Source of the DNA: Actinomycetota bacterium
Lineage (GTDB): Bacteria > Actinomycetota > Thermoleophilia > Gaiellales > Gaiellaceae
Length of the DNA: 7,771 bases
Assembly (NCBI GenBank): GCA_005883235.1
Contig: VAYE01000120.1
Location: 1 to 7,771 of the forward strand
Direction of reading: 5' to 3'
The translations under genes were made by a program, and so were the position numbers. Positions within the stretch are counted from its first letter, which is position 1, and each line of letters opens with the position of its first letter. Below the pieces are notes generated by a model. The model saw only the letters and a program-made list of their open reading frames with translations. It did no database searches and was not told the origin of the DNA. Of the stretch, positions 1 through 6,607 are shown piece after piece.

Positions 1-531
1 GCCGTCGTCGCAGCCGCGCGCCGACTCCCGGAGCTCGGCATCACCCACCGCCGTACGACGATCTCGACGGTCGGCTGGCTGCCGGGGCTCCGGCGGTTCG
101 TGGACGAGGTCGAGGAGCCGATCCGGCTCGCGCTCTCGCTCCACGCGCCGAACGACGCGCTTCGCAGCGAGCTCATGCCGGTGAACGATCGCTACCCGCT
201 CGCCGAGATCGTGCACGAGTGCACAAGGTACTTCGCCCTGCGTCGACGCAAGGTCTTCGTCGAGTACGTGATGCTCGCCGGCGTGAACGACCGCTACGAG
301 CAGGCCGGAGAGCTGGTGAAGCTCCTGAATCCCCGCTTCTTCAAGGTGAACCTGATTCCGTACAACCCGACCGGGATGTACGACGGCTCGACGCGCAAGG
401 CGATCGCCGCGTTCCGGCGCGCGCTCGTCGACCACGGCCTACCGGCGACGGTGCGGCTCACCCGCGGCCGCGACATCGCGGCGGCCTGCGGTCAGCTCGC
501 CGCGTCTTCGGCCCAGGCGATCCCGATGTAG
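1..531 (+). CDS. rlmN: Dual-specificity RNA methyltransferase RlmN, C-terminal part (5' end outside window)
   Basis: Radical-SAM enzyme that methylates C2 of A2503 in 23S rRNA and, in many bacteria, A37 of some tRNAs. The frame is open from base 1 and gives 176 residues of the C-terminal half. Family motifs visible in order are TTISTVGWLPGL (19-30), LSLHAPNDALRSELMPVND (45-63), VEYVMLAGVND (87-97), KVNLIPYNP (115-123), TVRLTRGRDIAAACGQLA (150-167). Cys163 in the ACGQL motif matches the Cys that carries the transient methyl group in E. coli RlmN (Cys355). The CxxxCxxC iron-sulfur motif and the second catalytic Cys lie upstream, outside the window. Nine residues follow the conserved GQLA end (ASSAQAIPM) before TAG at 529-531. 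The last 40 bases are shared, on the opposite strand, with the end of the PAS gene. Cfr is a paralogue of this family, but the full housekeeping-type motif set favours RlmN. Confidence 0.95.
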   Translation, partial: AVVAAARRLPELGITHRRTTISTVGWLPGLRRFVDEVEEPIRLALSLHAPNDALRSELMPVNDRYPLAEIVHECTRYFALRRRKVFVEYVMLAGVNDRYEQAGELVKLLNPRFFKVNLIPYNPTGMYDGSTRKAIAAFRRALVDHGLPATVRLTRGRDIAAACGQLAASSAQAIPM

Positions 532-839
532 AAGGTCATGCCCGCGATCGTCGTCTCGCGGGCCCGGAAGCGCAGCTCGACCACGCTTCCGTCCTTGCGG
601 CGCGCCTGCGTGACGCCGTCCGTGTCCTCGCCCTTCACGACCCGCTCGTACTCCTGCAGCGCCTCCGGCTTGGAGACGGCGAGCTCCCCGATCCGGAGCT
701 CGAGGAGCTCGTCGCGCGTGTAACCGAGCTGCTCGCAGGCATAGGCGTTCGCCGCGACGTACCGGCCCTGCTCGTCGAAGACGAAGACGCCGACGGGCGC
801 GTGCTCGACCGCCTCGCCGAGCAGCGTCATCTGGAGCAT
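492..839 (-). CDS. Small stand-alone PAS-domain protein
   Basis: A 115-residue protein that is essentially one PAS sensory domain with no output domain. The order is typical: EAVEHAPVGVFVFDEQGRYV (9-28, first strands), AANAYACEQLGYTRDELL (29-46, the characteristic LGYxxxELL helix), then a linker with EYERVVKGE, and the RRKDGSVVELRFRARE hairpin before a final strand TFYIGIAWAED. I see no HisK, GGDEF, HTH or membrane segment and no obvious heme-ligand His in the helix. The ATG at 839 is chosen because AGAGG (851-847) lies seven bases upstream. A GTG at 869 would add ten residues but its AGAGG directly abuts the codon. The gene follows msrA on the same strand (78-base gap), so it may be co-transcribed with msrBA. 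The ligand and partner are unknown; a redox or oxygen-related role is only a guess from the neighbours. Confidence 0.8.
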   Translation of the reverse strand: MLQMTLLGEAVEHAPVGVFVFDEQGRYVAANAYACEQLGYTRDELLELRIGELAVSKPEALQEYERVVKGEDTDGVTQARRKDGSVVELRFRARETTIAGMTFYIGIAWAEDAAS

Positions 840-846
840 CGGCTCG

Positions 847-851
847 CCTCT
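847..851 (-). promoter_or_regulatory. Shine-Dalgarno deciding the PAS gene start
   Basis: AGAGG on the minus strand with a seven-base spacer to the ATG at 839-837. It supports the internal ATG over the upstream GTG at 869. Confidence 0.55.
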
Positions 852-917
852 GCTTGCGGCCGCAGTCACCCCTCTATCGTCGGCCGCGAGGCCCGGATCT
901 TCAAGCCCTCGCTCGGG

Positions 918-1406
918 TCAAGCTGCAGATTCGCGGAGCGCCGCCGTGCAGCTCGCGACGCCGCGCTTCTCCAGGTACTGCTGGTGGTAGTCCTCCGCGG
1001 GCCAGAAGGTCTGGGCGGGCTCGACGACGGTCACGATCGGTCGCCGGTGGCTCGCCTGCTCTCGTTCCTTCGAGGCTTCCGCGGCCGCCCGCTGCTCCTC
1101 GTCGTGGACGAAGATCGCCGAGCGGTACTGATCCCCGACGTCCCACCCTTGACGGTTGAGCTGCGTCGGGTTGTGCTTGGCCCAGAAGACGGCCAGCAGG
1201 TCGTCGTACGAGACCCTCTCCGGGTCGTAGGTGACCTCGACCACCTCGGCGTGGCCGGTCGTGTGCGAGCACACGTCCTCGTAGGACGGGTTCTCGAACG
1301 AGCCGCCCTCGTAGCCGACCTCCGTCTTCGTCACGCCCTCGAGCTGCCGGAACGCCGCCTCGACGCCCCAGAAGCAGCCGGCGCCGAACGTCGCCTTGCG
1401 CTCCAT
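918..1406 (-). CDS. msrA: Peptide-methionine (S)-S-oxide reductase MsrA
   Basis: Reduces the S-epimer of methionine sulfoxide, free or in proteins, using thioredoxin as the usual reductant; cytoplasmic (no signal peptide). The protein has 162 residues, close to the minimal family length. The catalytic motif [12 protein letters not shown] is at 8-19 with Cys11 as the nucleophile. Other family blocks are VGYEGG (30-35), [21 protein letters not shown] (42-62), [13 protein letters not shown] (70-82), [11 protein letters not shown] (89-99), [12 protein letters not shown] (134-145). Cys153 near the C-terminus is the likely resolving Cys; Cys46 lies in the conserved YEDV block. The ATG at 1406 overlaps the msrB stop as TGATG (one shared base), and a GGAGG (1418-1414) sits seven bases upstream inside the Glu-rich tail of msrB. 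The frame is open upstream to 1601, but that extra stretch is antisense-frame Arg-rich sequence without homology, so the start at 1406 is preferred. Translational coupling to msrB is likely. Confidence 0.96.
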   Translation of the reverse strand: MERKATFGAGCFWGVEAAFRQLEGVTKTEVGYEGGSFENPSYEDVCSHTTGHAEVVEVTYDPERVSYDDLLAVFWAKHNPTQLNRQGWDVGDQYRSAIFVHDEEQRAAAEASKEREQASHRRPIVTVVEPAQTFWPAEDYHQQYLEKRGVASCTAALRESAA

Positions 1407-1801
1407 CACTCCTCCTCCAGCTCGAGCGCCGCCGAGTTGATGCAATAGCGCAGCCCGGTCGGATGCGGGCCGTCCGGGAAGACGTGGCCGAGATGGCCCT
1501 CGCAGGAGGCGCAGAGCACCTCGGTCCGGCGCATCAAGAAGCTCTTGTCCTCCTCGGTCTCGATCGCGTCGTCGCTCGTCGGCTCGTAGAAGGCCGGCCA
1601 ACCGCAGCCGGAGTCGTACTTCGCCTCCGCGCGGAAGAGCTCGGCCCCGCAGCCGGCACAGCGATACGTGCCCGGCTCGAACACGTGGTCGTACTCCCCT
1701 GTGAAGGGCGCCTCGGTGCCCTTCTCGCGCAGGACGCGGTACTGCTCGGGCGCCAGCTCACGGCGCCACTCCTCCTCGGTCTTCCTCACCTTTGCCGGCA
1801 C
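1406..1801 (-). CDS. msrB: Peptide-methionine (R)-S-oxide reductase MsrB
   Basis: Reduces the R-epimer of methionine sulfoxide and so complements MsrA. The protein has 131 residues. N-terminal [31 protein letters not shown] is the standard MsrB entry. Two zinc-binding CxxC pairs are intact: Cys48/Cys51 (CAGC) and Cys97/Cys100 (CASC). SGCGWPAF (64-71) carries Cys66, the position of the recycling Cys in two-Cys MsrBs. [12 protein letters not shown] and [11 protein letters not shown] hold the catalytic Cys120. All key residues are present, so it should be an active zinc-containing cytoplasmic enzyme. The start is GTG (1801-1799), supported by AAAGGAG four bases upstream. It is the first gene of the msrB-msrA pair and lies 56 bases downstream of the acyltransferase gene on the same strand. 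Confidence 0.97.
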   Translation of the reverse strand: MPAKVRKTEEEWRRELAPEQYRVLREKGTEAPFTGEYDHVFEPGTYRCAGCGAELFRAEAKYDSGCGWPAFYEPTSDDAIETEEDKSFLMRRTEVLCASCEGHLGHVFPDGPHPTGLRYCINSAALELEEE

Positions 1802-1857
1802 TCGGCTCCTTTCGTTTTTCGATTCCTCTCTTCAGTCTCGCAAAGGGCGCAAGTGTT
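1802..1857 (-). promoter_or_regulatory. msrB upstream region with a strong Shine-Dalgarno (1806-1812)
   Basis: This 56-base gap between the acyltransferase stop and the msrB GTG is visibly richer in A/T than its surroundings. It contains AAAGGAG (1812-1806, minus strand) with a four-base spacer, which fixes the GTG start. On the plus strand CGCAA occurs twice in direct orientation (1839-1843 and 1848-1852). No TAnnnT -10 box is present on the minus strand and I see no intrinsic terminator, so either read-through from the acyltransferase or a promoter inside that gene is possible. Confidence 0.5.
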
Positions 1858-2505
1858 TCAGCGTCCGTCGATCCCCTCCTTGACCACGCGCGCCGGCACG
1901 CCCATCACCTGGACGTGCGGGGGGACGTCCTTCGTCACGACGGCCCCGGCCGCGACGAGCGCGCCGGCGCCGATCGAGACGCGGTCGACGACGACGGCCC
2001 CGATTGCGAGATACGCGCCGTCCTCGACCCGGCAGAGGCCCGCGACGTTCGCGCCGGGACCGACCTTGACGTAGTCGCCGATCACCGTGTCATGGCCCAC
2101 GAGGGCTCCGCGGTTCAGGATCACGTGGCGGCCGATGCGCGCGTTCGCCGCGACGACGACTCCGGCGCTTGCAAGCGTCCCCTCGCCCAGCTCGCTCCGG
2201 CTCGAGACGCGCGCCGCCGGATGGACGATGGCGGCGAACCCGAGGCCCCGAGCTGCCGCTTCCTCGATGATCCGCCGCCGCTTCGTCGTGCCCAGCGCGC
2301 ACACGGCGCGATGCGTTGCGGCGAAGCGGTCGACGTCGTCGATCCAGTGCACAGGGAGCCCCTCGAGGTCGTCCTCCGCCCGCGTCCTGTCGAGGTTCTC
2401 CACGAAGCCGTCGACCCGGAAGCCGGGAGTCTCGGACACGAGGTCGAGCACCTCCGGCGCGAAGGTGTGCGTGCCGAGCACGAGCAGCGGCTGTTCGCTC
2501 TCCAT
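1858..2505 (-). CDS. NeuD/PglD-like sugar O/N-acyltransferase (left-handed beta-helix)
   Basis: A 215-residue protein of the NeuD/PglD acetyltransferase type. The N-terminal third (LLVLGTHTFAPEVLDLV at 7-23, GFRVDGFVEN, then VCALGTTKRRRIIEEA at 68-83) resembles the small Rossmann-like sugar-nucleotide binding domain of this family. From about residue 93 the hexapeptide-repeat beta-helix follows: IVHPAARVS, GVVVAANARIG, HVILNRGALVGHDTVIGDYVKVGPGANVAG (128-155), GAYLAIGAVVVDRVSIGAGALVAAGAVVTKDVPP. His138 in VGHDT is at the position of the catalytic His known from PglD. The C-terminus VMGVPARVVKE is typical. It probably transfers an acetyl group from acetyl-CoA to an amino or hydroxyl group of a nucleotide sugar or glycan precursor; the substrate cannot be read from sequence. 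No clear Shine-Dalgarno precedes the ATG (2505). It is divergent from a glycosyltransferase, which supports a glycan role. Confidence 0.88.
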   Translation of the reverse strand: MESEQPLLVLGTHTFAPEVLDLVSETPGFRVDGFVENLDRTRAEDDLEGLPVHWIDDVDRFAATHRAVCALGTTKRRRIIEEAAARGLGFAAIVHPAARVSSRSELGEGTLASAGVVVAANARIGRHVILNRGALVGHDTVIGDYVKVGPGANVAGLCRVEDGAYLAIGAVVVDRVSIGAGALVAAGAVVTKDVPPHVQVMGVPARVVKEGIDGR

Positions 2506-2531
2506 GCGCGGCCGACGATACTTCGGCCGAG
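2506..2531. promoter_or_regulatory. 26-base divergent intergenic region with inverted repeat and overlapping -10-like boxes
   Basis: The gap between the two divergent start codons contains a perfect inverted repeat, CGGCCGA (2509-2515) and TCGGCCG (2523-2529), separated by seven bases. The spacer region holds GATACT (2517-2522) on the plus strand and TATCGT (2520-2515) on the minus strand. Each matches TATAAT at four of six positions and each ends nine bases before its own ATG. A second, competing hairpin TTCGGCC (2522-2528) / GGCCGAA (2534-2540) puts the glycosyltransferase start codon at the loop edge. -35 matches are poor on both sides. Promoter and operator roles are inferred. Confidence 0.4.
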
Positions 2532-3374
2532 ATGGCCGAACCGGCGATCACCGCGATCGTGCCGACGCGGTCGCGGCCGGATGCGCTGGAGCGCTGCCTG
2601 CGCGCGCTCGCCCGCCAGACGATCGCAGAGACGCTCGAGATCGTCGTCGTCGCCGACGGTGAGCAGGCCGCCGAGGCGGTCGAAGCGCTCGTCGGCTCGT
2701 ACCCCGGCGCGCGGCTCCTGGCGCAGCAGCAGCGCGGCCCGGCCGCCGCGCGGAACCTCGGGGCGGCTTCGGCCCGCGCGCGCCTCCTGTGCTTCACCGA
2801 CGACGACTGCGAGCCACAGCCGGATTGGGCGGAGCGCCTTGCCGACGCGTTGGAGCGCGGCGCCGACGCGGCAGCCGGCAGCACCGTGAACCCCGAGGAG
2901 GACGATCCGCTCGCCGCGGCCTCCCAGCTCGTCGTGACGCATCTGACGGCCGAGTCGGCCCGGAGTTCGGTTCATGCGGTCTACGGCACGGCGAACAACC
3001 TCGCCTGCACGGCCGCGCTGGCCTCGGAGGTCCCCTTCGACCCGGGCTTCTCGTTCGCCGGGGGCGACCGAGACTGGTGCGCGCGCGTCGTCGCGGCCGG
3101 CCGCCGGATCGTCGACGTGCCTGACGCGATCGTCTTCCACCGGCAGCGGCTGACTCCCGCCTCGTTCTGGCGGCAGCACGTTGCGTACGGCCAGGGCGCC
3201 TATCGCTACCGGCGCCTGCACGGGTCGCGTCTCCGCCTCGAGGGTCCGGCCTTCTACGGACGGTTGCTCAGGCGCGGGCTCGCGGACGGGCCGAGGGTCG
3301 GAGCCCTCGTCGCGCTCACGCAGGTCGCGACCGCAGTCGGATACGCGCGCGCGACGCTCTCGCGACTGCGCTAG
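2532..3374 (+). CDS. Family 2 glycosyltransferase (GT-A fold)
   Basis: A 280-residue inverting glycosyltransferase. The N-terminus [22 protein letters not shown] (5-26) is the nucleotide-binding start of GT2 enzymes. EIVVVADG (36-43) follows, then [27 protein letters not shown] (69-95), where TDDDC (89-93) holds the metal/nucleotide-sugar-binding DxD. GTANNLAC (152-159) is an acceptor-loop block. [19 protein letters not shown] (175-193) corresponds to the GEDxDW motif with the catalytic Asp. [27 protein letters not shown] (202-228) is common in GT2 enzymes of surface-glycan synthesis. No membrane segment or signal peptide is obvious, so it is likely a soluble or peripheral cytoplasmic enzyme. 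ATG 2532 is chosen because homology begins there; the frame is open further upstream but inside the opposing acyltransferase. Donor and acceptor sugars are unknown. Its TAG stop lies in a CTAG shared with gcvPB. Confidence 0.9.
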   Translation: MAEPAITAIVPTRSRPDALERCLRALARQTIAETLEIVVVADGEQAAEAVEALVGSYPGARLLAQQQRGPAAARNLGAASARARLLCFTDDDCEPQPDWAERLADALERGADAAAGSTVNPEEDDPLAAASQLVVTHLTAESARSSVHAVYGTANNLACTAALASEVPFDPGFSFAGGDRDWCARVVAAGRRIVDVPDAIVFHRQRLTPASFWRQHVAYGQGAYRYRRLHGSRLRLEGPAFYGRLLRRGLADGPRVGALVALTQVATAVGYARATLSRLR

Positions 3375-4864
3375 ACGCCCTTCGGAGCCTCGGCGGCCTC
3401 GCCAGCCCGTCCCGCCGGCTCGGGCGCCGGATGATCGTCGAACTGAAACCTGACGATCGCCCGCTTCGCCGCCTGGACCTCGTCGAGTCGGCTGACCGGA
3501 CGGTTGCGCGGCGCCTCCTTCAGGAGCTCGGGCTCCTCCTCGGCTTCACGCGCGATCGTGAGCATCGCCTCGCAGAAGGCGTCGAGCGTCTCCTTCGACT
3601 CGGTCTCGGTCGGCTCGATCATCAGCGCCTCCGGGACGATGAGGGGGAAGTAGATCGTCGGCGGGTGGAACCCGTAGTCCATCAAGCGCTTGGCGACGTC
3701 GAGCGCGGTGACGCCGTGGGCCCGCTTGAGGTTCCGCGCCGAGAGGACGAACTCGTGCATGCACAGCCGGTCGAAGGGAAGCTCATAGGCCTCCTTGAGC
3801 CGCGCGAGGACGTAGTTCGCGTTCAGCACGGCCACTTCCGACATCTCCTTGAGCCCCGGGCCGTAGGCACGGATGAAGGCGTACGAGCGGACGAAGACGC
3901 CGAATGGCCCTGTGAACGCGCGCACCTTGCCGATCGATTTCGGACGGTCGTAGTCGAGACGGAAACGCTCGCCGTCGCGCACGACCGCGGGCACCGGAAG
4001 AAACGGCTCGAGCCGCTCTCGAACCGCGATCGGGCCGCCGCCCGGCCCGCCCCCGCCGTGCGGCTGCGAGAACGTCTTGTGCAGGTTGATGTGGACGATG
4101 TCGAAGCCCATGTCGCCGGGTCGCGAGATGCCGCAGACCGCGTTCAGGTTGGCGCCGTCGTAGTACATGAGCGCGCCGGCCTCGTGGAAGATCCGCTGGA
4201 TCTCGTCGATGTTCTCGTCGAAGAGGCCGAGCGTCGACGGGTTCGTGAGCATGAGGCCCGCCGTCTTCTCGCCTACCTTCTCGCGTAGCTCGTCGAGGTC
4301 GATGTTGCCGCGCCGATCGGTGCGGACGCCGACGAGCGTGTAGCCGGCCATCGTCACGCTGGCTGGGTTCGTCCCGTGGGCCGTGTCCGGGACGACGATC
4401 TCGCTGCGTTCGCTCTCGCCGCGATCGGCGAAATAGGCACGCATCAGGAGCAATCCCGTCACTTCTCCCTGCGATCCGGCCGCCGGCTGGAGCGAGACGG
4501 CGTCGAGTCCCGTCACCTCCGCCAGGATCTCCTGCAGGCGCCACTCCAGCTCGAGCGCGCCCTGCGCACCCTCCTCCTGGAACGGATGGAGGTCGCGAAA
4601 GCCCGGCAGCGCGACGACGCGCTCGTTCACGCGCGGGTTGTGCTTCATCGTGCACGACCCGAGCGGGTAGAAGCCGGTGTCGATCCCGAACGTCCGAGTG
4701 GCGAGCTCGCTGAAGTGGCGCACCACCTCCGGCTCGGCCAGCTCCGGCAGCCGCGGCGGCCGCTCGCGCCGAAGATCCTCGGGGACGTCTCCCGGCGGGA
4801 GGTCGTAGCGCGGAAGCGTCGAGGCCCGGCGCCCGGGACGGCTCTTCTCGAAGATCAGCTTCAC
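3371..4864 (-). CDS. gcvPB: Glycine dehydrogenase (decarboxylating) subunit 2, GcvPB
   Basis: PLP-bearing half of the split P-protein of the glycine cleavage system, which decarboxylates glycine and loads the aminomethyl group onto lipoyl-GcvH. The product has 497 residues, normal for GcvPB. Landmarks: [24 protein letters not shown] (58-81), [10 protein letters not shown] (125-134), [16 protein letters not shown] (160-175), [12 protein letters not shown] (208-219), [12 protein letters not shown] (234-245) with Asp236 positioned for the PLP ring nitrogen, and [18 protein letters not shown] (258-275) with Lys263 as the Schiff-base lysine. FTGPFGVF and [12 protein letters not shown] complete the set. 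An Ala/Pro/Glu-rich tail of about 20 residues follows the conserved end. The GTG start (4864) overlaps the gcvPA stop as GTGA and has GAGGTG five bases upstream. The frame is open upstream to 5590, but that part is only the shadow of gcvPA. It is the last gene of the operon. Confidence 0.97.
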   Translation of the reverse strand: MKLIFEKSRPGRRASTLPRYDLPPGDVPEDLRRERPPRLPELAEPEVVRHFSELATRTFGIDTGFYPLGSCTMKHNPRVNERVVALPGFRDLHPFQEEGAQGALELEWRLQEILAEVTGLDAVSLQPAAGSQGEVTGLLLMRAYFADRGESERSEIVVPDTAHGTNPASVTMAGYTLVGVRTDRRGNIDLDELREKVGEKTAGLMLTNPSTLGLFDENIDEIQRIFHEAGALMYYDGANLNAVCGISRPGDMGFDIVHINLHKTFSQPHGGGGPGGGPIAVRERLEPFLPVPAVVRDGERFRLDYDRPKSIGKVRAFTGPFGVFVRSYAFIRAYGPGLKEMSEVAVLNANYVLARLKEAYELPFDRLCMHEFVLSARNLKRAHGVTALDVAKRLMDYGFHPPTIYFPLIVPEALMIEPTETESKETLDAFCEAMLTIAREAEEEPELLKEAPRNRPVSRLDEVQAAKRAIVRFQFDDHPAPEPAGRAGEAAEAPKGV

Positions 4865-6204
4865 GAGGTCACCTCGACGAGCGCCTCCACGAGTCGGTCC
4901 ACGTCCGCGGGCGAGCGCCGTTCGGTGACGCAGACGAGCAGCGCGTCGTCCAGACCCTCGTAGTCGCGTCCCAGCGCGTAACCCGGATGGACTCCCTTTC
5001 GGCGCGCTTTCGTGACGACTTCCGCCCCAGGCCGTCCGACGCGCACGGCAAACTCCTTGAATGTTGTCTGCTCTGGAAACAGCAGCTCGAGCCCTGCGTC
5101 CTGCAGGCGCTCCTTCGCGTAGCGTCCGAGCGCGAGGCAGGTCTCCCCCAGCTCGCGAAGTCCCTCCGGCCCGAGCCACGAGAGGTGGATCAGCCCCGCC
5201 AGCGCCAGGAGAGTCTGGTTCGTCGTGATGTTCGACGTCGCCTTCTCGCGCCTGATGTGCTGCTCGCGCGTCTGGAGGGTGAGGACATAGCCGCGCTTGC
5301 CCGCGGTGTCTACCGTCTCGCCGACGATTCGGCCCGGCATCCGGCGGATGAACTCCGAGCGGGCTGCGAGGAAACCGTAGTGCGGGCCTCCATACGACTG
5401 GTAGTTGCCCGCACCCTGCCCCTCGCCGATCGCGAGCGCGCAGCCGTATGCACCCGGTGCCTCGAGCACCCCGAGGGAGACCGGGTCGACATGGGCCACC
5501 GGGAGGGCCTCCGCGTCGTGTGCGGCGGTCGCGAGCTCCGGGGCGGCTTCCAGACACCCGAAGAAGTTCGGTTGCTGGAAGATCGCACACGCCGCATCGC
5601 GTGACGCCTCGCGGAACTCGTTCGGATCGGTGATCCCCGACCGGTGGGGCACCTCGACGACCTCGAGGCCAAAGCCGGGCGCGTAGGTCTTCACGACCTG
5701 ACGCACCTGCGGGTTCAGAGCCTCGGCGAGGACGACCTTCGACCGACCTGTCGCGTGCTTCGCGAGGTAGCAGGCGTCAGCAGCGACCGTCGTCCCGTCG
5801 TACCCGGAGGCGTTCGACACGTCCATCCCGGTGAGCTCGCAGATCGCGGTCTGGTACTCGAAGATCGCCTGGAGCACGCCCTGGCTCATCTCCGGCTGGT
5901 ACGGCGTGTAGGCGGTGAGGAGCTCGCCCCGGGAGAGGATCGCATCGACCACCGCCGGCACGTAGTGGTCGTAGATCCCCGCGCCGAGGAAGGAGAGCTC
6001 GCTCCCCGTGTGGGCGTTGCGCCCTGCGAGCTCTTCCAGATGCGTGACGAGCTCGGGCTCCGAGAGGGCGGGCTCGAGCGCGAGCTCGCGCTCGAAGCGA
6101 ACGCGCCGGGGGATCTGCTCGAAGAGCTCGTCGACCGACGAGACGCCGATCGTCTCGAGCATCTCCTCGCGGTCGGCGTCGGTGAGCGAGAGGAACCGCG
6201 TCAC
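4861..6204 (-). CDS. gcvPA: Glycine dehydrogenase (decarboxylating) subunit 1, GcvPA
   Basis: N-terminal half of the split P-protein, partner of GcvPB in the alpha2-beta2 glycine decarboxylase. The product has 447 residues, the usual GcvPA length. It begins [21 protein letters not shown]. Family blocks follow: [20 protein letters not shown] and [20 protein letters not shown], then [29 protein letters not shown]. Downstream come [40 protein letters not shown] and [21 protein letters not shown], the last being the strongest GcvPA signature. This subunit lacks the PLP lysine, as expected. The GTG start (6204-6202) overlaps the gcvH TGA (6203-6201) as GTGA. No good Shine-Dalgarno is visible, so translation is probably coupled to gcvH. 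The frame is open to 6291, but the extra 29 residues are gcvH read out of frame. Confidence 0.97.
   Translation of the reverse strand: MTRFLSLTDADREEMLETIGVSSVDELFEQIPRRVRFERELALEPALSEPELVTHLEELAGRNAHTGSELSFLGAGIYDHYVPAVVDAILSRGELLTAYTPYQPEMSQGVLQAIFEYQTAICELTGMDVSNASGYDGTTVAADACYLAKHATGRSKVVLAEALNPQVRQVVKTYAPGFGLEVVEVPHRSGITDPNEFREASRDAACAIFQQPNFFGCLEAAPELATAAHDAEALPVAHVDPVSLGVLEAPGAYGCALAIGEGQGAGNYQSYGGPHYGFLAARSEFIRRMPGRIVGETVDTAGKRGYVLTLQTREQHIRREKATSNITTNQTLLALAGLIHLSWLGPEGLRELGETCLALGRYAKERLQDAGLELLFPEQTTFKEFAVRVGRPGAEVVTKARRKGVHPGYALGRDYEGLDDALLVCVTERRSPADVDRLVEALVEVTS
4870..4875 (-). promoter_or_regulatory. Shine-Dalgarno of gcvPB inside gcvPA
   Basis: GAGGTG on the minus strand, complementary to the 16S rRNA tail, with a five-base spacer to the GTG at 4864. 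It lies within the last codons of gcvPA. It is part of an 11-base palindrome, GAGGT-G-ACCTC (4875-4865). Confidence 0.7.
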
Positions 6205-6596
6205 TGCTCGGCGAGGACCTGCTTGTAGGCCTCCGCATCGAGAAGCGACTCGACCTCGGCCGGCTCCGAGAGCCGTATCCGGATGAGCCATCCGTCGCCG
6301 TACGGGTCGTCGTTCACGGTCTCGGGCTCGTCGACGACCTTCCGGTTCACCTCGACGACCTCGCCTGAGAGCGGCGCGATCACCTCGGAGACGGCCTTGA
6401 CCGACTCGACCTCGCCGTAGGAGGAGTCCTTCGTCACGCCGGCGCCGTTCTCGGGCGCCTCGAAGTGGACGAGCTCACCCAGCGCGTCCTGCGCGAACCA
6501 GGTGATGCCGAGGGTCGCCTCGTCAGCTTGGACGCGCGCCCAATCGTGCTCGCGGTGGTACTTCAGGTCCTCCGGGTAGCTCTCGGCTGCCGCCAC
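6201..6596 (-). CDS. gcvH: Glycine cleavage system H protein (lipoyl carrier)
   Basis: Lipoyl shuttle of the glycine cleavage system; it carries the aminomethyl intermediate from P-protein to T-protein and is re-oxidised by dihydrolipoamide dehydrogenase. The product has 131 residues, typical for the family. Visible blocks are YPEDLKYHREHDWARV (7-22), LGITWFAQDALGELVHFEAPE (29-49), then GEVESVKAVSEVIAPLSGEVVEVN (61-84), where Lys67 in ESVKAVSE is the lipoylated lysine, and DPYGDGWLIRIRLS (97-110). The start is GTG (6596-6594) with an ideal AGGAGG five bases upstream, whose first bases overlap the gcvT stop codon. The 3' end overlaps gcvPA by four bases. Activity would require lipoylation (LipA/LipB or LplA), encoded elsewhere. 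Confidence 0.97.
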   Translation of the reverse strand: MAAAESYPEDLKYHREHDWARVQADEATLGITWFAQDALGELVHFEAPENGAGVTKDSSYGEVESVKAVSEVIAPLSGEVVEVNRKVVDEPETVNDDPYGDGWLIRIRLSEPAEVESLLDAEAYKQVLAEQ

Positions 6597-6601
6597 TCGC
6601 T

Positions 6602-6607
6602 CCTCCT
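6602..6607 (-). promoter_or_regulatory. Shine-Dalgarno of gcvH fused to the gcvT stop codon
   Basis: AGGAGG on the minus strand, spacer of five bases to the GTG at 6596. The gcvT stop TAG occupies 6608-6606, so the run reads TAGGAGG: terminating ribosomes finish on the next gene's ribosome binding site, which favours re-initiation. Confidence 0.8.

Noticed and set aside
870..917. GC-rich partial inverted repeat between msrA and the PAS gene (GCGAGG ... CCTCGC on the minus strand)
   Set aside because: Only six or seven pairs, with a bulge and a long loop, and no T-run; not convincing as a terminator.
219..1448. Long plus-strand open frame opposite the msr and PAS genes
   Set aside because: Arg/Leu/Val-rich translation with no family motifs; it is the antisense shadow of well-supported msrB, msrA and PAS genes, as expected at this GC content.
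1407..1601. N-terminal extension of the MsrA frame
   Set aside because: It lies wholly inside msrB in another frame. MsrA homology begins at the ATG at 1406, with GGAGG seven bases upstream.
3431..4288. 285-codon plus-strand open frame opposite gcvPB
   Set aside because: Antisense shadow of a strongly conserved PLP enzyme; no recognisable domain and composition typical of a complement frame.
4865..5590. N-terminal extension of the gcvPB frame, which would make a 739-residue protein
   Set aside because: The added part is gcvPA read in the wrong frame. GcvPB homology begins at the GTG at 4864, which has a good Shine-Dalgarno.
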